Source: Rhynchopus euleeides
Taxonomy: Eukaryota > Euglenozoa > Diplonemea > Diplonemida > Diplonemidae
Reading direction: 5' to 3'
Assembly (NCBI GenBank): GCA_963210315.1
Contig: OY723259.1
Coordinates: forward strand, 1,488,001-1,552,000
Length of the DNA stretch: 64,000 nt
The notes under the pieces are model-generated. The model ran no database searches. It saw only the letters and a program-made list of their open reading frames with translations, and was not told the origin of the DNA. The position numbers and the translations under genes are program-made. This document shows positions 43,415 to 52,700 of this stretch, one piece after another; within the stretch, counting starts at the first letter, position 1; each line of letters begins with the position of its first letter.

Positions 43415-43620
43415 TTCCGAGCGACGAAGCGCAGCGAAGTCGCGAAGTAACGAAGGAAATCGTACGACTGAAGCTTTTGGATTAGCACCTTCATGCCACT
43501 TCACAGGGCCTCAACACAGCCTTGAGACAGCAGGTGTGCGCTCAACAAAAAGTAGTCCGAAACTGTTCTCCAGTTGCTGGACAGGGTGTCAATAACAAAG
43601 CGAAAGGAGTACGATTTTTT
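43415..43620 (+). repeat. Dispersed repeat, related to 58355 and 60600
   Basis: Shares with 58355-58560 the order CGAAGTCGCGAAGTAA, ATCGTACG(A/G)CTGAAGC, TTAGCAC, CAGGGCCT, ACAGCCTTG and GCGAAAGGAGTA. Part of it (CTCAACAAAAAGTAG ... CAGTTGCT) recurs at 60620-60670 just upstream of the UBX gene. Confidence 0.75.
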
Positions 43621-43773
43621 CGAAGATTTTTGGCTGGCACCAGGGGCTTAGCTTGGATTTTGGAGTTGGGACCGAAACTCGGTCAGACTCGGTCACAGTA
43701 CACACACAGTTGATTTGCCCCCCACCACCCAGAATTCGACGTTGCTGCCTTCCCGCCCCCCCCCCCCCTAGGG

Positions 43774-44542
43774 CAGTGAAGGCAAAATACGCGTATTTTT
43801 CAGAATTCCGATTTTAAAAATACGTTGAACGTTCAAATACGTTGAACGTTCAGCGTATTTGAACGTTTCTCACATTGCCTACCGTCTGCAGGGGCCACCA
43901 GTCACAAGCCCGCCTTTCCTCAAGCAGAGCAAGGGCGAGTTGGTGGCACCAACGACAGCCGTGCGGAAGACGTCCTTGGAGCACGATTTTACAGCGACTT
44001 GCTTCGCGATGCAGTCGACAACATATCCCTTGTCCTTTGCTCCATGAAGCGGGCTGGTGCAGTTGAGGTGAACCCCTGCCGGTGGGATATGCCATCCGGT
44101 TCTCCCATGCGGGATATCCCATACGTCCTGTACCCGTAGCTCACGTTCGGCCATCCACTTCCTCTACACGACGGACTCCAGCCGGTCGAGTGGGTAAAAC
44201 TGATATAGGTCGAGAGGGGGTTGGTACCCCCGCTTTTCCGGAGTTCAACCCTGAAAAGAGGGGGTACCGACCACCCCTTTCCGGGTCCCGCCCCTTCTCG
44301 GACTACAGAACCCCTTTTTCACCGACTTTTCGCCACGCGTGACACTCTCCATCCCACAGGTGTACCCTTTAGTGTGTGCAGGGGGCCCACCCCCTACTGC
44401 TAGGGGGGATTTCATGTGGAGAGTGCACCCAGTGGGTGAAAACGCTCAAAAGCCAAAAAAACGTTCAACTTCGACGCATTTTTTTAAAAATACGTTGAAC
44501 GTTCAAATACGTTGAACGTTTTTTACGTATTTTCTATCACTG
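43774..44542. mobile_element. Nested hAT-type element, 769 bp
   Basis: Ends CAGTGAAGGCAAAATACG / CGTATTTTCTATCACTG. The exact 8-bp duplication ccctaggg lies at 43766-43773 and 44543-44550. Several AAATACGTTGAACGTTC repeats lie inside each end. A minus-strand open stretch (44154-43879, containing GYVVDCIAKQVAVKSCSKDV) of unknown origin occupies the interior. It inserted into the left boundary of the element at 44548. Confidence 0.88.
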
Positions 44543-44547
44543 CCCTA

Positions 44548-45689
44548 GGGGGGGCTAAAACCGGGAGTAAACCCAAATTTTCAACTTCGCCGCAGAGAGG
44601 CCCCCAAGGGCACCAAATGGCCAGAAACACCCCATATCACCCCGGAAATCCGGTATCTACCCGAAATAGGCCCAAATTCCGCCCGGAAAGCCCATTTTTT
44701 GCGTCTCCAATTTTTTGGCACAGATGTGGTACCGGTGCTGTGCCAGTTTACAGCGGCTGCTTGCAACATACAGCGAAACCTGTGGTCGAAGCAACCGAAT
44801 GGTTCATCGGTCAAGCTCTACTTGATGACGCGGATTGATGTAACAGCACCATGTACCGAGGGGCGACAAGCAGCACCGCGAGGTGGGGGCAGAGGCCAAA
44901 GTGCACTCGTGTTTGCACTGAGAAGGTTGGTATCCCTTGTAGATTGAGGTTCCGGAGATGATGGGCACGCACTATGGGCGGAAGCAGGACGCTGCTCAGA
45001 AGGTTTGCCCATTCCGACGCCATTCAGAGGTGGCAATAACTCAGCGACCTCGATATCCCCCAAAGTGAGCACTTGATGCCCTGTTCTCATTGAGAGTAAT
45101 CAACTAGCGGCCCTTGCCATTCTAACGGGGCGGCTACGCCCTCAAATAATTGAAGGCAAATGACAAGGAACCTGCTGATGAGCTGAGCGCCACTCGGATC
45201 GAGAACGTTTTCCTTCTCGAGGATAAGCTCGTCTCCCTCCTCCGGGAGATGCACCGGAGTGGCTGGCGCAGTTCATGTCGTGCCAGCCAGCATTGGGGTA
45301 CGTGAAAAAGGTACGGTGGCACGCCAAGCACGATACACACACCTTGCCGATCTTAAAAACTGTGAAGGGGGCGGAACACTATCGAAGTGGCTCACTCATG
45401 ACTACATTGATGCAATGGTGACATATGACGTCAAGCCGCAGTGCCTGCAGAAAGGAGTGCCCGCCGGCTGTTTTTCTCAGGCCATTCAGGTACCGCATCT
45501 GGTACCACATCTGTGCCAACTGAAAAAAATTGCGTTTCTGGGCCTCTCTGGGCCACACAGGTCACCAAAACCCCCCAGAAACACGTTTCTGGACTGGTTT
45601 GGGTCGGTTTGTAGCATTGATTTCATGTTTAGGGGTGCTCCCTGAAAAAGTGGGGTTTACTCCCGTTTTTGGGTTGAATTAGCCCCCCC
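44548..45689. mobile_element. TA-flanked inverted-repeat element A, 1142 bp
   Basis: Ends GGGGGGGCTAAAACC (left) and TTGAATTAGCCCCCCC (right), both flanked by TA. The inner arms share CGGGAGTAAACCC and TTTTTTGGCACAGATGTGGT, so the inverted repeats are about 190-230 bp but diverged. No transposase was recognised in the middle. Confidence 0.78.
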
Positions 45690-45703
45690 TACCCCCCCCC
45701 CTA

Positions 45704-46850
45704 GGGGGGGTCAAATGCCACCCTTTTACGTGGACAAACACGATTTTTCAAAAAACCGGCGCAGAGGCCCCAAAGCCCCCGTAAACCCTCCAAACCCCCC
45801 CAGATCGGTCCGGAAACCCATCGAACCCCACTTTTCCACCATTCCGGGCACCTCAGGTGCCCGAATTGGGGTACCTAAATTTTGTGCCACCGTTTGGTAC
45901 CGTACAGTGCCACTGTGTGGGAGGTTGGAAAAGAAAATGCCCCAACACACCACATCTGAGGGTTGCAATGCATGTTGCTTGCCAACCACGTCATCCGGTG
46001 GGTGTCAGGCGCTATGTAGGTGGCATTAGCCAGGTCTTCGATGTGTTCTGGCTTGTATATATACCTCCCTGCCACCATGCACCGGGAGGCTGCCTGTAGG
46101 TACGGAACAGTCCAGATGGTCGTGTGATTCCTGTGCAGCAGTGCTCCACAACCGGGATGTGTTGACAACGACTGTTGCAACACGAGCTGTACATTCCGGG
46201 AACACATGAAGTGCGCTGTCGTGGTACCCATTGTGCCAGAATTGGTAGTTGCTGCGGTCTACTTTGCCTGGCCCAAGAGCACTGGTACTGAACGGTGCAA
46301 TATGCGTGGCGAGGTGAATACAACGGAAGCGCGCAAAGTCAATACAGCTCTCGGATGGCGGGCGGTGGTGCCACTAGTGTGTGACGTTCACTCGAGGATA
46401 CAACGCATCACAATGAATCAGCAACCGTGGACCGAGTACAATACGCTCTCTGTGGCTGGTGTGGGGGACAAAGGCAGTGCCTGTGCCGCAGGCAGGGAGG
46501 TATATATACAAGCCAGAACACATCGAAGACCTGGCTAATGCCACCTACATAGCGCCTGACACCCACCGGATGACGTGGTTGGCAAGCAACATGCATTGCA
46601 ACCCTCAGATGTGGTGTGTTGGGGCATTTTCTTTTCCAACCTCCCACACAGTGGCACTGTACGGTACCAAACGGTGGCACAAAATTTAGGTACCCCAATT
46701 CGGGCACCTGAGGTGCCCGGAATGGTGGAAAAGTGGGGTTCGATGGGTTTCCGGACCGATCTGGGGGGGTTTGGAGGGTTTACGGGGGCTTTGGGGCCTC
46801 TGCGCCGGTTTTTTGAAAAATCGTGTTTGTCACCCCCATTTGATCCCCCC
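45704..46850. mobile_element. TA-flanked inverted-repeat element B, 1147 bp
   Basis: Ends GGGGGGGTCAAATG / CATTTGATCCCCCC flanked by TA. The arms of about 360 bp are nearly identical (left about 45704-46078, right about 46490-46850), passing GGTACCTAAATTTTGTGCCA and GTATATATACCTCCCTGC. The loop of about 410 bp contains a plus-strand open stretch (46206-46538) of unknown nature. Same size and end style as element A. Confidence 0.88.
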
Positions 46851-47005
46851 TAACCCCCCCCCCCCCCTTCTTATCCAGAACACCAGCTCAGCAACCAGGT
46901 CTGCAGCCTCAACCTGGGGTTGCTTTGTTAGCCACACCCCCCCTCGGCCTCCGCTTGGGGGGTGACTTTCTCCAACAGCCACCCTGTATAGAGGGGTGAC
47001 ATTCT

Positions 47006-47503
47006 TCAACGGTTGCCCTGTGTAGCGGCTGGGAAGAACGTCACCCCCCCTCGGCCCTGGGCCCTCGAGGGGGGTGACATTCTATCGGGGTACCCTAGGT
47101 ACCTCGCAAGAGTGGCTTCGGGGATACCCTGTGAATCTTTGCGACATTCCACTCCCACAAAGAGTGCATTTGCAAGGCTTTCGCTGCTCAGTTGGCGAAG
47201 CCTGGTGGAAACAAGGCGGAGCTTGGAAAACAAGCGTTCAACAGAAGCAGTGCCCAGCGGAAGGATAGATGCAAGCTGGAGTAGCTTGCATGTTGCTGGG
47301 TACGTGAGAGCGAGGTTTGCCGAGGTAGACCGCTGAATAACCTCCTGCAGGTCACGCAGGCCAAACCTCCTCTCAGAACAGACACCCGGGCACTCCTGCA
47401 GAAGGGCAGTCTTGTGCGCCTGTGCCCACTTCGGTGGGTGTGCTGCTGGGGCATTGAAGCCCGGGCAAGGGTACGCGCCAGTGATCCCCGGGGGAGGTGC
47501 CAT
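47006..47503 (-). pseudogene. hAT transposase, C-terminal dimerisation region
   Basis: The minus-strand frame contains YPATCKLLQLASILPLGTAS followed by VERLFSKLRLVSTRLRQLSS, then ESLANALFVGVE. This is the conserved hAT C-terminal dimerisation signature (P..SA.xERxFS ... R..LS...L..L). The N-terminal DNA-binding and catalytic regions are missing: only 300 bp remain before the element end, so it is a truncated remnant. The stop lies at about 47006. Confidence 0.82.
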
Positions 47504-47811
47504 GTAATGGTCAGCGATGTGGCAGAGCCTCCTGCACCTGCGTGCCCACCATGTTGCCGGGAGACGGAATTCGAGGCTGCTGACATTATTCTTAGGCTAG
47601 CGACGAATACGGGACAGAAGGAGAATGGGGTGTTCGCGTTCCGCTACCACGCGTGCTTCACCTCCTGTGCTGCTGCACCCCAAAAAAATCCGCCTTTCCC
47701 CCCGGAAATTTATATTTTTCTTTTTGGGCTGACCGAGTTGTTTTCCGGGTTTGGCTGAAACTCGGTCAGCTGACCGAGTTTCCCCCCCCAAGCTAAGCCT
47801 CTGGCTGGCAC

Positions 47812-48211
47812 ACCCCTGGTTTGGGCTGCTTATTTTTTTCTCTGAGATTCCATTGACCTCACTGGGGGGAGGGCTGGTGGGGCAGCAACCAAGCCGTGCG
47901 ACTGGCTGACCCCAGGCGCACGGGCTTGCCTTGCAGGGGTGAGGCACACCGCCACTCGCAGCCGCGTGAGGGGCAGGAGCCAGCCGGGCGGGGTGCGGCG
48001 TGCTGGGGTTCAGCTCAGCCTGATCCCTGTGCCGCGCTGGGTGGTGTGGCGCATGGGTGGGTGGGTGCCGGGCTGCTGGGTGACCCTTTCCCTGCAGGTT
48101 GGCCTCACAACAACACACCCTGGCATACTGCGGCGTCACTCGTGGGCGGGGTGTGACGCTGGACTTGTGCACAATGACATGTACCACCAACAGGCAAGCG
48201 TGCAACAAACT
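47812..48211. other. Short upstream region with two dispersed repeats
   Basis: 47812-47870 matches 55690-55740 (CCTGGTTTGGGC ... TTCCATTGACCTCACTG). 47864-47942 matches the unit of the 128-bp tandem repeat at 63744-64000 (GCCGTGCGACTGGCTGACCC). Both lie upstream of the small secreted protein gene. Confidence 0.7.
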
Positions 48212-48502
48212 ATGAAGATGTCCTCTGCATTGGTGCTGCTGTGCGTGGCAACGGCACAGGCCTGCGACACCATCATCTCTCAGCTCAACGAGGAGTGCGA
48301 GGGTGGTCTGATGCCCAACCCGTGCGACGTCAGGGTCTGCGCCAAGGGCCTTGTGTGCAAGAAGAACGACCTTCTCACCGATGAACCTGGCGTGTGTGTC
48401 GAGGCGACGCCTGTGCCTCCCCCGTGTGCTCTGAGTGCCCGACTGGGCATGTGCAGTGCTTCTCGGGCGCTGTGCCCAGCCTGCAGGCTGCACCGGGGAT
48501 GA
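48212..48502 (+). CDS. Small secreted Cys-rich protein (putative)
   Basis: 96 aa starting MKMSSALVLLCVATAQAC, a good signal peptide. The mature part begins CDTIISQLNEECEGG and continues PCDVRVCAKGLVCKKNDLLT and EPGVCVEATPVPPP, a six-to-seven cysteine module. The C-terminal 30 residues (from CALSARLG) have a different composition and may be read-through into an intron or UTR, with GTG donor-like sites near the PVPPP codons. No family assigned. An in-frame ATG slightly upstream exists, but 48212 gives the cleaner signal peptide. Confidence 0.5.
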   Translation: MKMSSALVLLCVATAQACDTIISQLNEECEGGLMPNPCDVRVCAKGLVCKKNDLLTDEPGVCVEATPVPPPCALSARLGMCSASRALCPACRLHRG

Positions 48503-49738
48503 CGCTGTGTGGTGCATCGAGGCGTGAGGCGTGCTGTGATGGGGCGGTGCTGTGACGCGCTGTGTTCGCTGCGCTGTGGACCCTATCCGCGTGCGGCGCT
48601 CTCCAGTGCCGGTTCTCCCCCACGTGCGGCAAGCTGTTGTCGTTGTGCCTGCCGCCGCCTTTCTCCGAAGTGTGTGGCGCCCTACTCTGTTGCTGCACCG
48701 TGTTGTTGTTTCTAGCGTGTGCAGGCACCCTGCGCACTGCACCGTGCCCCGCTGCTCTACTGCTACTAGTTGTGCGGTGCTCCCTCCCATCCCACCCCGC
48801 TATCTCGTGCTTCCCACGTGCGTCGCTTCCCTGCCTGTGGTGGAGAGGCACGACCAGGGCCAGAAGAGGACTACGTCAGCCCTTCTGGCACCGCTATTGT
48901 GCTGTGTGCCGGTGCCTGGCTTGCAAATCAGACAAGAGGGCGGCTGCGGCAGCGCCAAGCCAGCGCCCCGGCACCCTGTCTATTGTGCCTGTGGTCGCAT
49001 CCTCTACGCCCCACAGCATCCCGAGGCCCTACCCTGGAGCAGAGGTGGGCGAGCCAGCCCTGGAGTCTATTGGGAGGTAGGTGGTTCGTTGTGGGAGCTT
49101 GCCCCCCTCCGTACCTTGCTCCCAAGGGCAGCGGCAGTGTCAATGGGTTTTCCAATCCAGGCGCTGTGTGGCAGGGCGTGCTCATTATAGCTTCTGATGT
49201 TGCCCTGTGTTGCATTTGTGATGAGAAACGCCGCACACTCGCTGTGCCCCTTGGTGGCAAACCGTCTCTAGGCGTTTGCAAACCGAATATCCAAGTCAAC
49301 CAGGGGGCTTGGGAAAGCCTCTTCGGCCGCCTGAATCTGCCGGGATGCGCTTGAAGGGCACCCCTATTCGCCAATGCCTTGTGCTATTGGAAGAGATCCC
49401 CCCACCCTGCTCATCTCTCTCTCTCTCTCAAGCGCTTGACAATGTGCCGCTAGCGTGCCCCCCTGAAGCCCCAGCCCACGCAGGCGTGTACCGAAGCAAG
49501 TGCCACGTGAGGGGCCGCTTTCTCGTTGTCGCTAGTTTCGCACACACACACACGCGGTAGACAGACACCACCTTGAACTGGTTTCAACATACACACACAC
49601 ACACCGTGCAGGCAGGCAGTGGACGCTGCACATTGTACATTACACATTACACCTTATAACTTACACCTTACACAAGCGGTACGAAGGGTAGAGGGGTGTG
49701 CAGAGAGAGACGAGAGAGATGACAAGTCGGTGGGCGGG
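48503..49738. other. Spacer and probable 5' leader of the NLR gene
   Basis: No supported gene. (CT)n tract at 49418-49430, (CA)n at 49544-49555 and 49592-49604, and GTGAGGGGCCGCTTTCTCGT at 49506, which recurs at about 62588 as GTGAGAGGGGCCGCTTTCTC. The frame of the NLR gene is open back to 49619, but no upstream ATG precedes 49739 in it. Confidence 0.45.
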
Positions 49739-52700
49739 ATGGGGGCGAGTGCGAGTGTGCAGGGGCACGGGCGGCCGTGGTGGGGCAGTGCACGAGAAGT
49801 GAAGGAGGCACTGGAGGGCGGCAAGTGGCGGCAGCTGGCGGAGCAGCACAGAGCAGACGCGAAGGCGGCAGATGCACACACCGGGCGGACGCTGCTGCAC
49901 GAGGTGTTGCAGCTCGCGTGCAGGGGGGTTGCCGGTGCTGCCGAAGCAGCAGAGTTTCTGGTGGGGGAGTGCGGGGCAACTAGCGTTCCGGACGGGGAGG
50001 GGCGCACACCGGTGTGGTACGCGCTGCAGCACCGTCATGAAGGCACACGCAGTCGGCTGCTGGCGGCGCTCCGCGAGCAAGTCAAGGAGATGCAGGCAGA
50101 GGTGGCCAGCAGGCTGCGGCACTTCCTCACAGACGAGTGGCCGTGTTTGATGAGACGTGTTTCCACTGTTGCTGCTGCTGCTGCTGCTGCCCGCACTGCA
50201 TCAGAGGCACCTCAGCTGCAGGGCCAGTCGCAGGCCCAGCATTCGCCACAGGAGGTCCACACACGCAAACCTGGCGACAAGGACAAGATGAGCGAGCGGC
50301 TGCAGAACCACGTGGACGGGCGGGAGATCTGCTTCACATGCAACAACAAGGCGTGCGAGGCACCGCTGCTGGAGTGGCTGGTGCAGCTGCTGGAGGTGCA
50401 CCCGGATCTCGGGTACCGGGAAGAGCACGTCAACAGCATGCTGCTGGGGCTGCGGTTTGTTGTGCAGCGGGTGCTGCGGCGTGTGGAGGCAACGCCAGAC
50501 GAGATCGAGGACTGGATGGCAGTGCGCGACTGGTTCGAGCATCTGTGTGCAGGCTACCTCTTCACCTGCGACTGCGTGGAGTACCGGATCGACGCTGCGA
50601 CGGGCGACCTTGTATGCAATGCAGATGGTGTGCCCATCATCGGCAAGTACCACGAAGACATCATCAACGAGGATGTGCTGAGGAACCACGGGGCGAAGTA
50701 CATGCGGCCGGCACTGTACTTCGGGATGAACCACGCGATGCGGACGATCGGGCTATCGAAGCAAGCGCGGGAGTCGGCGACAGGCAACGTGTTCGAGCTT
50801 GATCCTGCACCGGCACAGCTACACGTGGTCGCAACGTTCCAGCCGCTGATGACGAAGCTGACGCGGCTGATCCGGAGCAGGCGGCCGAGCCTGACCACGG
50901 TGTTCCGCGGGATCAACGTGAACGTGTCGGCGCAGTACAAGGTGGGGACGTCGGTGGTGTGGAACGCCTTCACGTCGACGACGCGGGAGCAGGATGTGGC
51001 GAAGACCTTCATGTACGGGAAGGCGGGGACGTTCTTTGTGATTGTGGCGAAGCAGGGTGCGGCGGAGGTGGGGTTCGCAAGCGTGTTCCCGCAGGAGGCG
51101 GAGCTGCTGTACGACAGCAACATCGAGTTCCGGGTGCAGTGGAAGCTGTCCCCGACGCTGCTGCGCATGGTGGGGCAGCCGTTCGACGTGATTGTGATGC
51201 AAGAGGTGGCTGGGCAGAGCAGCAACAACGACAACAACAACAAGAGCGACGCCAGCACCGCTGTGCAGACACAGGGACATGCACAGTCGGTTGATGTGGC
51301 GGACCAGGTTGAGGCGGTGCGGCAGGTGCTGAAACACACGGCGTCGCTCTTCGCGGAGTTCCTGGCGGGCTACGTGGAGGGCAGGGTCGGGGACGACACA
51401 CATGTGGCGGAGTCGGAGACGAGGATGCTGCTGCACGAGGTGGACGAGTGGCTGGCGGCAGACGGGGATGCGGAGGAGGGGGCGGGGAAGGGGGCGAGGG
51501 AGACGCGGCGCCACCCGCTGTGCCTGGTCGGGGACGGAGGCACCGGGAAGACATCTGCGGCGGTTGCGGTTCTGTGCCACCTGCTGCAGGAGAAGAAGGC
51601 GCCACAGAGAAGGAAGCCCGTGTTCCCTGTCTTTGTGGCGCTGCCGTCGATTGGTGCGTCCACCTTCACCACACACGGCGGGGTTGACAAGTTCATCCGG
51701 ACGTCGTTCGGGCTGGAGGAGGCTGCGTTGGAGCACCTGAGCAGTGTGTACGACGTTGTGATGATCCTGGACTCGCTGGACGAGGTGGGGCTGACGCAGG
51801 AGCATTTGAAGGACGCATACAAGGCGAGTGGTGGGCAAGGGGTGCTGCGGCTGCACCCGTGGTGTGCGAAGCAGTGCAGCGTGATTCTGACGACGCGTGG
51901 CGAGTACCTGAAGAGCGTGAATCACACAGCGTCACGGGTGTGTGGGGACGGGACGAGGTCGCTCCACATGCAGCCCTTCACGCAGGCAGACGCGGTGACG
52001 TACATCAGGAAGGTGCGTGCGGCACAGGTGGCGAAGGCGGAGCAGCGTGCGGGCGGAAATAGTACACCACCGCTGAAGACAGTTCCTCCACACACGGTCT
52101 CAGACACTGAGATGGCAGTGTTATCGCAGCTGCGCAATCCGTTCCTTCTTCACATGGCGTGTTACGCTCAGCACGACCTGTCATCGTCCAGCACACAGGC
52201 GCAGCAGAGCCTGAGTGACGTGGTGGTGTACGAGGCGTACCTGCAGAGGTATGTGGAGGTAGAGTTGGGTCAGTTGCGTGAGGGGGCGGCTGGAGCAGCG
52301 CGCGTGGAGGAGGTGCTGCAGGTGGGGGAGCTGATTGCGTGCGCGATGCTGGAGGCACAGACGTGGCAGGGAGTGCTGGGGAGGGAGTGGGCGCGCCTGT
52401 TGAAGGAGGACAACGTGGATCGTGCGGAGGCGGACGAGGCGTTCCGGGTGCTGCCCTTCCGTGTGGAGAGCTTCGAGGAGGAGAGCAGCGCATTTGCCTT
52501 CCGTCACAAGACGCTTGGGGAGTTCCTTGTGGCACGCCGGCTGTCACGGAAGGGCGGTGTGGCCGAGACGCTTGGGTCGAAAGTGCGCAGGACCTTCAGC
52601 CAGGATGCACCGAACGTGCTGCAGTACTTTGCAGACACGGCGATCGCACGTGGATACAATGCGCGCGACACAAAAGTGGCGGACGAGCTGCTGCCGCTGG

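Larger units (their letters stand above)
43641..47803 (-). mobile_element. hAT transposon, interrupted by three nested elements
   Basis: Ends CAGGGGCTTAGCTTGG (left) and CCAAGCTAAGCCTCTG (right). The exact 8-bp target duplication gctggcac lies at 43633-43640 and 47804-47811. Subterminal ACTCGGTCAGACTCGGTCA / ACTCGGTCAGCTGACCGAGT repeats lie just inside both ends. It retains the C-terminal part of a hAT transposase (47006-47503, minus strand). Without the nested insertions the element is only about 1.1 kb, an internal-deletion derivative. Confidence 0.9.
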
